From Macrobrachium rosenbergii (taxonomy: Eukaryota; Arthropoda; Malacostraca; Decapoda; Palaemonidae): a stretch of 64,000 nt of DNA. The position numbers and the translations under genes were made by a program. Positions 11,272 to 22,700 of the stretch are shown one piece after another. The stretch spans positions 21,329,647-21,393,646 of the forward strand of contig NC_089762.1 of NCBI RefSeq assembly GCF_040412425.1, written 5' to 3'. The stretch's first letter is position 1, and every line of letters starts with the position of its first letter. The notes under the pieces are model-generated. The model saw only the letters and a program-made list of their open reading frames with translations, was not told the DNA's origin and did not search any database.

Positions 11272-11580
11272 TTAACAGGGCCTTCTAAGTAAGTATAGCT
11301 TAGTTTTACCAGACCACTGAGCTGATTAACAGCTCTCCTAGGGCTGGCCCGAAGGATTACACTTATTTTACGTGGCTAAGAACCAATTGGTTACTTAGCA
11401 ATGGGACCTACAGCTTATTGTGGAATCCGAACCACATTATAGCGAAAAATGAATTTCTATCACCAGAAATAAATTCCTCTAACTCTTCATCAGCCGGCGG
11501 CGGGAATCGAACTCCGGCCCATCGAATGACGGTCTGAAGCTCAACCAACTCGGCCAACAAAGGGCTTAACAGGGCCTTCT
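11272..11580 (-). mobile_element. tRNA-derived SINE with a 15-bp target-site duplication
   Basis: The SINE body is 11287-11565 (279 bp) on the minus strand, between two copies of TTAACAGGGCCTTCT (11272-11286 and 11566-11580). Read on the minus strand it begins with a tRNA-like head: an A box TGGCCGAGTTGG (11545-11556) and a B box GGAGTTCGATTCC (11503-11515), the internal RNA polymerase III promoter. A body of about 200 bp follows, ending in a TACTTACTT-like tail. I know closely similar sequences as widespread SINEs of decapods, from memory and not from a search. It sits within the RT of DIRS-A. Confidence 0.9.
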
Positions 11581-11628
11581 GCACGTAATCTTCCAGAGAG
11601 GGAGGTCTGGTTTTTGGAAGAACCCCTT

Positions 11629-13826
11629 TTAACCCTTTAACGCCGAAGCCCTATTTACAAAAACGTCTCCCATGCCGCGCGGCGTTCGTGAGTTAGTGTC
11701 GAAGCGAAAAAAAAAGTTTTTTCAAAAATCACAGCACGCTTAGTTTTTAAGATTAAGAGTTCATTTTGGCTCATTTTTTTGTCATTGCCTGAAGTTTAGT
11801 ATGCAACCACCAGAAATGAAAAAAATATCATCATATATAACTATTGGAATATATGACAGTGAAAAAAAAAACTCGTATATAATTTTATACAAATCGCGCT
11901 GTAAGCAAAACGGTTAAAGCTAATGACTTAATTTTTTTTAGTTGTATTGTACACTAAATTGCGATGATTTTGGTATATAACAAATTTTAAAACGATCAAA
12001 GCAACACAGAGAAAATATTATCACAAAATGATGCATGAATTAAGTGAATCATGGACGTAAAAAATTTATTTTTTCAAAAATTCACCATAAATCGAAATAT
12101 TGTGCTAGAGACTTCCTGTTTGTTGAAAAATGAAGCTAATTGATTGAATATTACTAGACTGTAAGTGTTTTAGCTTACAATTGCAGTTTTCGACCATTTC
12201 GGTCGAGTTAAAGTTGACCGAAAGTCGAATTTTTTCTATTTATCGTGATTTATATGAAAATATTTCAAAACTGATAAAAGCTACAACCATGTGTTATTTT
12301 CTGTTGTATTGTACATGAAATTGCGCAAATTTTCATATATAAAACTTTATGTAACGACTAATATAAAACGGTGCAAATATTACGACAACGAGATGAAAGA
12401 ATTTCTGAGATGTTCAGCCGAGTTACCGTGCAGACGTAAGGAAAATGTTTTTTTAAAAAATTCACCATAAATCGAAATATTGTGCTAGAGACTTCCAATT
12501 TATTGCAAAATGAAGGTAAACGATTGAATATTACTAGAATGTAAGAGTTTTAGCTTACAATTGCATTTTTTTACCATTTCGGTCGAGTTAAAGTTGACTG
12601 AAGGTTGAAATTTTGGCAGTTATCGTGATTTATGTGAAAATATTTCAAAACTGATAAAAGCTACAACCATGAGCTAATTTCTGTTGTATTCTGCATGAAA
12701 TTGCACACATTTTCATATATAAAAGTTTATGTAACGACTAATGTAAAACGATGCAAACATTACGACAACATGACGAAAGAATTTCTGAGATGTTCGGCCG
12801 AAGTTATCAGCAGCAAGAGCGTAAGAAAAAAATTTTTTTCAGAAATTCACCATAAATCGAAATATTGTGCTAGAGACTTCCAGTTTGTTGCAAAATGAAG
12901 GTACATGATTGAATATTACTAGAATGTAAGAGTTTTAGCTTATAATTGCGTTTTTGACCATTTCGGTCGAAAGTTACAGTTGACCTAAAGTTGAAATTTT
13001 GGCAGTTATCGTGATTTATATGAAAATATTTCAAAACTGATAAAAGCTACAACCATGAGTTATTTTCTGTTGTATTTTACATGAAATTGCACACATTTCC
13101 ATACATAAAACTTTATGTAACGACTAATATAAAACAGTGCAAACATTACGACAACGTGTGAAAGAATTTCTGGGGTGGACGTAAGAAAAAAGTTTTTTCA
13201 AAAATTCACCATAAATCAAAATATTGTGCTAGAGACTTCCAATTGGTTGCAAAATGAAAGTAAATGATTGAATATTACTAGAATGTAAGAGTTTTAGCTT
13301 ACAATTGCGTTTTTACCATTTCGGTCGAAGTCAAAGTTGACCGAAGGTTGAAATTTTGGCAGTTATCGTGATTTATGTGAAAATATTTCAAAACTGATAA
13401 AAGCTACAACCATGAGTTATTTTCTGTTGTATTGTACATGAAATTGCGCACATTTTCATATATAAAACTTTATGTAACGGCTAATATAGAACAGTGCAAA
13501 AATTACGACAAAATGACGAAAAGAATTTCTGAAATTTTTGGCCGAGTTACCATGACGGGCGTAAGAAAAAAGTTTTTTCAAAAATTCACCATAAATCGAA
13601 ATATTGTGCTAGAAACTTCCAATTTGTTGCAAAATGAAGGTACATGATTGAATATTACTAGAATGTAAGAGTTTTAGCTTACAATTGCGTTTTTCGACCA
13701 TTTCGGTCGAGTCAAAGTTGACAGAAGGTTGAAATTTTTTGTAGTCGACGTTTGCTATGTCCACTCGGCATTCAACAGACAATTTTAGTCAACGTTTGCT
13801 ATGTCCAACAGGCGTTAAAGGGTTAA
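11629..13826. mobile_element. piggyBac-like non-autonomous element carrying a satellite array (copy 1)
   Basis: The ends are TTAA-CCCTTTAACGCC (11629-11644) and GGCGTTAAAGGG-TTAA (13811-13826): a perfect 12-bp inverted repeat starting CCC and a TTAA target duplication, the signature of piggyBac. The 2190-bp inside codes for no transposase. Most of it is five tandem units of about 380 bp. It is inserted between the gag and RT parts of DIRS-A. Confidence 0.82.
11970..13740. repeat. Satellite-like array, about five units of 360-384 bp
   Basis: The marker word ttcaccataaat recurs at 12081, 12461, 12845, 13205 and 13585, spacing 380, 384, 360 and 380 bp. Each unit also holds ctagagacttcc, gattgaatattactaga, ttttagctta, accatttcggtcga, gatttat with aaatatttcaaaactgat, and ttatgtaacgacta. 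Units differ by a few percent to about 15 percent. The short frames inside are incidental. Confidence 0.9.
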
Positions 13827-15951
13827 TGGAGGGGGGGATGAGACCATTTCCACCCCGGCCCATTGAAAATAATGTTGTGTTCCCAAGGGGAAGACTTCCA
13901 TTGCCTGTGGTGTCATTGAAGCCAGCCCCCAGCCATACAGTTCCTATTGGTGTCTGCCTCTTCCTCTGCCTTTGCCTTTGATAGGCATTCCAGGTGTTGA
14001 TTTTCCTTTTCCCCTATAAGAAGGTTTTTGGACCTTGTGAAAAGGATGTCCTTGCTGTTGTTGTCCTTTTGTAGGGAGTTGTCCCTTCAAACCACCTACC
14101 TGTTTTTGAGGTAAACTTTTAGGGATGACTGAAGGCTTATATGATTGTTTTATCATAGCGAGCCTTTTTTGGGCTGGGTAAAGGAGAGCTTCGGGCTTGC
14201 TTGAGTTGAGCCACAACAGACTCCTCAAACAGGTCCTTACAGAATGGGTTAGGGTGTAATAATGAAGTCACATTGGGGAGTGACTAGTTGGGGCCCTCCA
14301 CTGTTTCCATTCGTGCTTTTATGTGCCAGTCTAAAAAGTCAATCTTCTGGAAGCCTTTTGGTGGCAACTTCCAGCAAGGATGTACATGTATAGGTTATAA
14401 TACTAAAGAGGTGGATCCTAGCATGAATTTCTGCTGAGGCTGTCCCCCTCTTGAGATTCTTCTCATAGGGGTCCCAGACTGCTTAGTAGCTATATCTAAA
14501 GGGAGCTTTTTCCTTTCAAAAGGGAGTTGAAGCGTTGCCCTTTCCTTGGTGGAATTTTTCAAAACTGGGATGATTGTGGGAAATTGCTTTAATTCTGCCA
14601 TTGACTCTTGGTTTTCCAGTTGCTACAAAATTCTGAAAATCTGCCTTCACATGATAAATTATGTTGAAAGTGAAGGGACAGAAGGCTTGGGGTATTTGGT
14701 AAACAGCTTGGGTCTTATTCAAAATGGAAGTACAGTTCCATTTTCAATTGAATTGGTAAAGGATGTCTTCTATAGCTTTTAATGCTATTGGCACAGGTAA
14801 GAGAACTGTTTCTTTTTGTGGTTTCTCCATGTCTGGCAAAGGTGGTACTAGGTGCCATTCTGTATTAGGTAATGCTGCCCTGTATATAAACTCTTCATGT
14901 ACAACTTCGATCATAGTTTTTCTCTCATTGATTAGATACTTACCATCGGGAGAGAAAATGCACATTGTGGCGTTGGGACAAAGATTATCAGTATTGTCAG
15001 GGGTGAGTATTGGAGCTTCCATTGTTTTGATCTGAAGTTTTGTAGTCCAAACAGGCCATTGTGTTGTTTCCAGTTGGAATTCTAACATTAGACCTTGTTT
15101 GGTCAGAATTTATATCCACTCTCACTCTTCGGTTACAGGATGCAGTACTTTTACACTTCTGTAATTTCCTGTTCAGAATCATGTATTTTGAAAATGGCAA
15201 GGACAACTTTGATGTTACTCATTATTTCGTTATGGAATTGATAAAATGCCGCAAGCTGTGTATTCCTTTTTGGGGGAGCTTGCGCAGTCTGACTGAGCTT
15301 CAGCAACTGAACTGTGCCTGTTACCCAGAGGCCAGAAGTCCTAGGTGAGTTTCTATACCCCTCCGAAAATGTAGTAATTTCAGTTGGGGTTGGATGGATC
15401 CTAGTATCCCTTTTGGGGGAAAGATCCTGTTCAGCACCTGATAGCTGCATGGGTGATAGAGTTCCCTCTGGAAGTTTTCTCTCATGGTTAGATGAAATTT
15501 GTGTCCCTTATCCTTCTGGGTTTAGTAGGGCCATTTCAGTGGCAATGTCCACTTCATATTCTCTAGTAAGAATGTCACCCCTATTTAAAGATTGCTCTAC
15601 ATCCTCCATGGGGTTAACCTGGGAGGCACTGGGGACTGATGTTACTGAGTTTTGGCCCAAGCATAGATCTTTTTCTGAGAAAGAGTTGAATATCTGTTGC
15701 TGGAGCTCTGTTGGAAAGATATAATCTCCCCTTCCTCACCCTTACTGAACCCTAGGATCCATCGAGAAGCTTAAAATGAGCTGTGTCGTCCTTAAAACTT
15801 GCTGCCAGGAGCATACTACAAATTTGTTATATGTCTGGCGACCAACCAAATTTTCCTTGTTTTCTACAAGGACTAGGCTCATGGCAGGTGGTATGGGCCG
15901 TACCCATTGGCAAAAACCTAAACCCTCTAAGGTTTTGGTTAGCTTTGACAC
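13827..15951 (-). pseudogene. DIRS-A gag-like ORF, degraded
   Basis: A series of minus-strand frames in order from 15951 down to 13944 makes up the first ORF of DIRS-A. The likely start is the ATG at 15951 (MSKLTKTLEGLGFCQW). A conserved-looking middle part lies at 15088-14744 (MCIFSPDGKYLINERKTMI). The end at about 14030-13944 is very basic and Gly-rich (GMPIKGKGRGRGRHQ), suggesting nucleic-acid binding. Several stops and frameshifts separate the pieces. DIRS gag proteins are poorly conserved, so the assignment rests on position upstream of RT and on the basic tail. Confidence 0.7.
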
Positions 15952-16187
15952 CAGTATATTACTTATACACTGTTAGTCCTTTTGTAAGGGCTGTGTGAAA
16001 TTTAATTTTAAATCCATATGACAGGTTAATTTGATTACATGTGTGTAGCTGTAATATATTTTATTAAATATCTACGTTAACTTAAACCCTCTAAGGTTTA
16101 GGTTAGTTTTGACACCAGTATATAGTTGTATTACTTATACACTGTTAGTCCTTTTGCAAGGGCTGTGTGAAATTTAATTCTAAATGT
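15915..16187. repeat. Direct repeat of about 95-105 bp in the DIRS-A leader
   Basis: The stretch from 15915 to about 16010 (aaccctctaaggtt, acaccagtata, acactgttagtcctttt, gggctgtgtgaaattt) is repeated at 16084-16187. It covers the start of the gag-like frame and its upstream leader, so it may be a small leader duplication of this element. Confidence 0.75.
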
Positions 16188-16689
16188 CATGCCATTCAGA
16201 CTAACTGCTATAAACTAATTTGTTTAACTAACCCTAGCTACTGTTGTACATGGCTTAGGTTAATGTTTCTAGCATAATCTACGTTAGGCTAAGAATAAAG
16301 GATTTCATAGAGCTTCTCGCTTAACCTATTCTAGGCCACCGCCTATTGTAGGCTTATTTAAAACACTTCAGAATTATCAATATTAATGATAAATTGTGGA
16401 ACATTTCCTTTAGTTAAAACATCAAACTAAAATAACAAATTCTTTAAAACTATTTGTGCTTTTATATAACTAGCGATCAGCAATCATGAGTAAGCTCCAA
16501 CCATATGGTAGCAAGAAATGCTGGTTTCTTACTTTCACACCTAAATTAAATACCAATTCCAAAAGTTAAAAACTGAAACTTTAACTGGAACTTGAAATTA
16601 AGCACTTAATTTGCAATTTTAGATGTTTCCATGATCCTCACTAGTGAAATCGGAGAATCAAAAGGTCGAATTTACGGAGCGCTGGCTTA
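16188..16689. other. DIRS-A 5' untranslated part, no gene seen
   Basis: AT-rich DNA between the leader repeat and the inverted terminal repeat. No promoter or coding signal could be identified. Confidence 0.4.
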
Positions 16690-16998
16690 CAGTAAACACT
16701 ACTCTGTTTGACCAAGAAACATGGCTTCCTGGTCTTCGTGCGGGTCCGTTTGTCAACAATGTGGCAGATGTGCATGTGTGATAACCACTTCTTTTTGCGG
16801 GTTTCGACGTTGGAAACCGAGTTCAGCTTCACTGAAGATTAGGGGAAAGTGCCCTCTTATCTTTGAGTCCATTACATGCTCCATGATTTGTTATAGTGTT
16901 TATCATTATGACAATGCCCAGCCACAAGACCAGCTAAGAGAATTTTTTTATATTAATTTGGTCACCATGGAGCTCTGAGGACGAAACAAGCGACTACA
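16690..16998 (-). repeat. DIRS-A inverted terminal repeat, 5' side of the element
   Basis: Complementary to 4680-5070. Its last bases (gacgaaacaagcgactacac, 16982-17001) match in complement the bases at about 5140-5160 of the internal complementary region. Intron sequence paralogous to the 35150 region resumes at about 17003. Confidence 0.8.
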
Positions 16999-17154
16999 CT
17001 ATCAAAATACTCAAATTGGAAAGTTCATATATTGGAACATTTTGCATGATATAGTATTTTAAATTTTTCCAAAATGTCAGTGAAATGATATAAAAGTTTT
17101 CCACAAATTGCAATTTCAATTTCATGAATAATTTTTTTTTTTTTTTTTCAACAG

Positions 17155-17247
17155 AGAGTAAAAAGATACAAAGTTTGGGGTCCCTGTTAGCTGGTCTTGG
17201 TAGTCGCAAGCAAGAATTTATGAGTGCCGATAAACAGACGTCATCAG
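17155..17247 (+). CDS. Host gene internal exon 2A (93 nt, phase 1/1)
   Basis: The acceptor is a long T run and caacag; the donor is gtatga. With the single G from exon 1A it encodes 31 residues beginning ESKKIQSLGSLLAGLGSR, followed by a polar tail rich in Gln, Ser and Asp. The GSLLAGLGSR core looks like a short amphipathic helix motif. Exon 2B (35303-35395) differs by 3 bases (2 amino-acid changes), and exon 4 (58389-58481) has the same length, the same phase and a related GNLLATLASR core. Family unknown; a short linear interaction motif is one possibility. Confidence 0.82.
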
Positions 17248-17285
17248 GTATGATATGATTTTTTGTTACAAAGTGAATGCTTGTT

Positions 17286-17349
17286 TGCTCATATACAGAA
17301 CAAACTTTTGGTCTTAACATAGGGGGAAAAATTCTCCAGTGCCTGCTAG
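17286..17349 (+). repeat. DIRS-B1 left inverted terminal repeat, outer part
   Basis: The bases aacaaacttttggtcttaac (17301-17320) and aaaaattctccagtgcctgct are complementary to the right end at about 34165-34210. The repeat is cut at about 17350 and resumes at 19452 (ctggagtccgattaag, matching the complement of about 34160 downwards). Confidence 0.78.
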
Positions 17350-17520
17350 TGTTGTAGGAGGGGGGTGCGGCACGTAAAAATATACAATTTTATTTTATGA
17401 CTATGTGCTGTGGTCCTCTACAACTTAGTCCTTTTTATATTTACTTTAATACACTTTTGGGTAGGCTGCCAGGAGCTGTGGTGTTTGTAACACACCAGCA
17501 GCAAAAAAAAAAAAAAAATG

Positions 17521-17822
17521 CAGGTAGTCCCCGGTTAATGGGGGGGATTCTGTTCTGATGGCGTGACAATAACCAAAAATTATTTTCTGTGATTTTTCAG
17601 CGACTTTGGGGGATTATCCGTGCCAAAAAACGCAGAAAATTGGTGATTTTTGGTTATCGGCGCCTCTGTTAGGTAGGTATCAATGCCAATACCCAATTAT
17701 CAGCGCTGATAAGCGGAAATTGGTGATTTTCGGCACCGAAAATTGCTGATTTTTGTCGCTAGACAAGCCCCGTAAAACTGGATTGCCAATAACTGAGCCC
17801 ACCGATAACTGGGGACTGCCTG
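17521..17822. mobile_element. pogo-type MITE, family CAGGCAGTCCCC, copy 1
   Basis: 302 bp with ends CAGGTAGTCCCCGGTTA and complement ending ACTGGGGACTGCCTG, flanked by tg on both sides. Inside are several short inverted words such as ggtgattttcgg and cggaaattgg. It has no coding capacity. Other family members are at 18356, 30450, 53256 and 60905. Confidence 0.85.
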
Positions 17823-18016
17823 TGGTTATACCAAGTGCATTTGACTGTACAGTAGTGGGTTATAAGGAGGTGTGGGTGAGTATTGATTTGCCACACAGGT
17901 TTATACTATTACCCCCTTGATACTGCTTTATGGGTAACAAAAGAAACCAGGTTACATAAACTAAGGACAACTTTATCATCACTAAAGGTATACAAAACAT
18001 GGCATTCACTTAGTAA

Positions 18017-18262
18017 AATATACACCTAGCACTGATCACAGTACCACCTACTGAAACTCACATCAGCCTTAACCTATGATGGCCGCAGACAAAATAAAAT
18101 ATATAACAGCACCACTCAGAAAAACTCTTGAGGCAGTATTTAAATATATACCTAGCACTGATCATAGTACCGCTTACTGAAATTAATATTGGCCTTAACC
18201 TGTGATGGCCCCAGACAAAATAAAGTACATTACAGAACCACTCAGAAAAACTCTTGAGGCAG
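18017..18262. repeat. Tandem duplication of a 123-bp block
   Basis: The stretch containing acctagcactgatcacagta, ccttaacctatgatggcc and actcagaaaaactcttgagg is present twice in a row (from about 18017 and about 18140), with about 10-15 percent differences. Confidence 0.8.
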
Positions 18263-18355
18263 TGCCAAAGACATCAAGCTTCTCCAAAGTTAGGCTACCA
18301 CCAGACAACTTGACCCAATTTCTCAGACACATGACTCGGTTTACCTTAGCCTATA

Positions 18356-18626
18356 CAGGCAGTCCCTGGTTAATGGCGATATTGTTTTGTGGCACTTGTC
18401 TAGCGATGAAAATCGGCAATTTTCGGAGCCGAAAATCTCCGATTTCGATAATTGGGTATTGGCGCCAATACATAACTAACAGAGGTGCCAATAACCAAAA
18501 ATCAGCACTTTTCGTTGCCAATAAGCCCGAAAAGCGCCGGAAATCGCCAATTTTCAGTTAGTGGCTATTTTTGGTTATCATCACACCCCCAGAACAGAAT
18601 CCCCACTGATAACCAAGGACTGCCTG
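18356..18626. mobile_element. pogo-type MITE, family CAGGCAGTCCCC, copy 2
   Basis: 271 bp with ends CAGGCAGTCCCTGGTTA and complement ending AAGGACTGCCTG, with TA duplications at 18354-18355 and 18627-18628. No protein. Confidence 0.9.
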
Positions 18627-19451
18627 TATTTCCAGACATTCTCAAAACCACCAATTCTCAACACTCCACTTTTACGTCAGTAAACATTTTCTAACTGGCA
18701 CCTTTTGACAAGAATCCCAGGTATAATATCCTCTGTGAGATGCTTTCATTCTTTGGCAGTCCTGCTGCACATGGCGTGGTTCTCTCCAGACAAATATTGA
18801 GAATCCCACCCTTCTTCACAAACAAGGGACCGGACTCAGTTTCTCCCTTAGCCTTGCCCGGGAACATCACCCTCGGGACCCGCACTCCACTCCAGAACAG
18901 GTTGCCTGAGAGGGAAAATAAATCTTTCAGTTTTCCCACATATAAAGTTAATTAGGCAAGGGTGGCCTACCATAGGGTCTGCCTTTTATAACAACGTCGA
19001 AGCGTAAAAATAATTAATGATCATAAAATGCCGTTTTGACAGCTTCCCTTTTAAATATCTTTAAGCTCACTAAAACAAACATTTTCTTACCGTGTATTAC
19101 AGCATAAATTATGCAATGCTATAAGTACTCGGGTAGCTAGTGTCCTTGCTACTGGGATGAATGAAAAAGGACGCTTTGTTACCCCTGCTTGGTGCCATTT
19201 TTCGTCGGTCGTCTTCCTACCTCTCAGGATAGAGGCAAGAGTCATGCTTCTCATTTTCGAAGCACAAGAGTGATATTTCTCACAGGTAGTCAGCACTATA
19301 CAATTTATCAAAAGACTCAAAACTTCACTTTACGTTTATTGCCACCTTGTAAGCTAAATGGGTGGGCAAAACTCAGCAAATTTTGGTTACATAATCAAGA
19401 ATCACACAAGCCTTCCATTTGATTTAGCCCGCAACACACCCAGGCACTACC

Positions 19452-19600
19452 CTGGAGTCCGATTAAGAAAAAGTTAGAAGGAATTGTGGCATCGGGAGTA
19501 GCCAAGACAAACCCTGTAAAACCAGAACGAGGTGTTGCTGACCTACCCTAACCCATCTCGGGTCCATCGCGTCAGTTTTCTTACTGCCTCAGATCAGGTA
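19452..19600 (+). repeat. DIRS-B1 left inverted terminal repeat, inner part
   Basis: Words such as ctgacctaccctaaccc and atctcgggtccatcg match in complement the right repeat around 34030-34090. They follow on from the outer part once the 2.1-kb insert is removed. Confidence 0.75.
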
Positions 19601-19716
19601 GTGCTGCTGCACTCTCTGCCCAGAAGCCAGTTGTTGTCCACTTCCTGCTGGTTTTTTCTTTCTTTTCTCTGTGTGGTCTGTGTGATTTTGTGTATTTTAT
19701 GCATTTCTGCTTGAGT

Positions 19717-22700
19717 ATGCAAACCCACAACCCATCTGAGCCTTCCAAACCGCAGAGAAAATGCCCTGGGGTTGATGGCAATCCCTGCTCACATTTCCTG
19801 CCTTCAATTGTGAAAAACCCCCATTCTACATGTAGCAAGTGCAGATCTAAAGTATGTAGTGTAAGTAACATATGTCCAGAGTCTCCTGAGCAATGGAAGA
19901 ATTTTGGTAAGAAGTTGGCTCTGCCATTTAGGGAAGGATTTGCTTCCTCGGTGTCGGCATCTGCTTCTATTCCTTCTCGTTCTGGTTCTTCCCTACCAAA
20001 ATCTTCTTTTGTTGCTTCTCCTCATGAAGATTTTACTCCCTCGCATTCTTCTACTGTTTTGGCTTTCAAAGATTCGATTGGGAGTTCAGGAGATCTTATA
20101 ATTGATGTGGCTGCTGCTGTTCTCTCAGGCCGGGGAGTCCCCCTTGTACAGTTTTTTCAGGTGGAGATGTGCAGAAATGACTGAATGTTGGGACTCTTTT
20201 GGCATACCAGGGGTACCAACCCTTTCCAGCCTATTATCTCACTGTTTGCCCTCCTGCATTCCGGTTTTGTCGACCATGACCGTTTCCGACTCGTCTGTCC
20301 CTTTTGACGCCATCTCATCTTACTACGCCTCTCCCTTTGTTTGCTGCCAGTATGATTCACAGCTACCGTGTCGTCAGCCGTGTCGTTACCACCAACTTCC
20401 ACGTCTGTTCCTTCCGACTCTGTCATCCAGACAATTTCGGTCATTCAGGGAGCAAGGAATCCAAGAAGAGACGTCGTAGATCACCTTCTTCGTTGTCGTC
20501 TTCATCATCAGCCTATTTGTCTTCATCTTCTGCTTCATCAGTCCCCGTCAGATGTTGGGGGAAGAGAGACTTCGTAGCCCCTCCACATGAGAAGATTCAT
20601 GAGTCCTCTTTGAGTTTCGTTCTTCTTCTTCTTCTCCTATAGCTGTTCAATGTTCAACCAAATACGCCCGTGCCGAACGTGTTCATGCTACTGCTCAAGT
20701 TACCTCTGTCAAGGCACACGCACATGTTCCTTCTGCCGTTTCCAATGTTCCACGCCCAGTTGATGACTCCTGTGCTGTGGTGATTTTAGACAGAGATTCG
20801 TCCTCTAGGACTGCCAAGCCTACAGGTTGCGCTCCTGCACATAAGATATCTGTTGTTTCTACTCCTCATCCTATCCCAGGTACAAGTGTTCCTCAGGTCC
20901 TTAAGAGGGATGACAAGACCCCCCATCAAGAAGTTGAAAGTGCAGGATCCCTCTCCTTGGAGGTCTCTTTCATCTGTCCCTCAATCTTCATCTTCACGTC
21001 ATCGTTCCATTTCACATTCCCCTGGAAGGGACCGTGTTCAGCATTCTCGCTCACATGGACGTGACCGTGATTCATGCCTCTGTTCACATGCCTGTGATCG
21101 AGCCACACGTAACATAAGTTGCTCACACAGACATGACCATGTTTCACATTCCTGTCCACATGGCTGTGACCAAGCCACATATAACACGAGTCACTCACAC
21201 GGTCGTGACCGTGTTTCACGCTCCCATTCACCCAGCCGTGGCCGAGCCACACGTTACACAAGTTGATCACATGGATGTGACCGTGTTTCACACTTCTGTC
21301 CATACGGCCGTGACCGAGCTACACGTAACACGAGTCCTACACAGCCTTCTAGCATGTCATGTTGTCATCTCTTCACGATCAGCGCTCTTGTCCACACGTC
21401 CGTGACTGCGATTTGCGCTCTCGCTTGCACTCCCATGACCGATCTTCACGTCACAGGAGTTCTTCACGACCTTGTAACCTATCACGATGTTCATCACTTC
21501 ATCACAATTCTCATTCCCATTCCCATGGGCAAGATCGAGACCAAGACAACATTCCAACTTGCCCTAAAGACATACAGGCCCCAAGGAGACCTTAGTTCTT
21601 GAAAGAGCCTATGCTCCAGTAATAAATCGAGACGTTTTAACTACACCTGACTTAGTCGACAGGCCAGACTGTGACTCAAGGCCAGAATATAGAGGATGCA
21701 GATCATCAAAAGTTCTTAACTTATGCTGGAGTTGTTGAATTAATTCGTGGTTATAACGACTTAGCTGAAGAGACTGTGGCAACCAGTTCAGATTTATCAA
21801 TGGGTATCGAACCCTTTCTGCGGCCGAAGAAAGAGGCGAAGACTTCCTTAGGATTGCCATGCTCCAAACATGCTGGCAGAATTCTTAAACAAGTGAATTC
21901 CCTTATCTCAGGTTAGGATAACTCTTTAAATTCCAGTAGGTCTTTCAAGTTACTACCTCTACCTCTTCCCTGGCATACATGGTTTTATGCAACCTCTATG
22001 GATGCTTTGCAACCAAGGCAGGTCGATCCAGACCTAGTTCGATTAGGCACAGGAATATCCTTGGACCAAGTCAAGGCAGAGGGCACATCCTTTTCCTTTC
22101 AGGAATCTGCGACATTGGAATTAACTGCTTCATCAGCCTTCAAAGTTGTTTCATGGTTAGACCTGTGGTCAGTAGCAGTTTCAAAGATCCCCTCCACTGC
22201 AGTGGCCACCTCTGAAGACAGAGCCTCCTTTATTAGATTATTACAGTCTGGTGGGAAGACCATCTCTTACTTGACCCATGTAACAGGTAATATGTGGGGC
22301 AACTGCTGCTTAAAAGAAGGGCTTCTGCCCTCTCCAAGTTCTTGAGGTTCGTAAGCACTGATTCAGTGGTAGCCTTGAGAAATAGAGGTATTTTAAGTTC
22401 TACATCTCTCTTTCCAAAAGACCAACTAGACTTGGCAGTCGACAGGCGAAGTGCAGATAATAATGACAGACTAGTGCATCAAGGTGCCTTAAAGTCATCC
22501 GTTCCATCTTGTGCTGGCACTTCTAAATCCAGACCTCAAACATCTTCCTACGTCTCCCAGATGAAGTCTCAAGTCACGACAGTTCAGCACAAGGCTTGTC
22601 AACCATCTCCATCTCCAAACCTCCAACCAAGAAAACTCCTCAGCAGCAACCCTTTCAACCCCACTCTTCCAGACCTGGGAGAAGAGGAAGAAGCAGGGCC

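Larger units (their letters stand above)
4680..16998 (-). mobile_element. DIRS-A: DIRS-type retrotransposon with nested insertions
   Basis: A minus-strand element with gag-like, RT-RNase H and tyrosine-recombinase parts in DIRS order, bounded by inverted terminal repeats (4680-5070 and 16690-16998) and with a junction-like internal complementary region near 5070-5160. It fills the intron between exon 1A and exon 2A; the paralogous intron between exons 1B and 2B is only 212 bp, so the insertion point can be read from the comparison (after about 4666, resuming about 17003). About 5.7 kb is foreign (pogo, SINE, piggyBac-like), leaving a 6.6-kb DIRS element. All reading frames are broken. Confidence 0.85.
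17350..19451. mobile_element. Unidentified 2.1-kb insert in the left repeat of DIRS-B1
   Basis: The inverted repeat of DIRS-B1 is interrupted exactly here. The insert starts TGTTG (17350) and has CAACA ending at 19436, which recalls LTR ends, but no convincing target duplication or polyprotein was found. It contains two small MITEs and a duplicated 123-bp block. It may be a composite of several insertions. Confidence 0.5.

Noticed and set aside
11503..11556. A functional tRNA gene
   Set aside because: The A and B boxes belong to a SINE head; the cloverleaf cannot be completed and the sequence continues into a SINE body with target-site duplications.
12081..13600. CRISPR-like array
   Set aside because: Units are 360-384 bp and similar throughout, with no short repeat/unique spacer alternation; this is satellite DNA within a piggyBac-like element of an animal genome.
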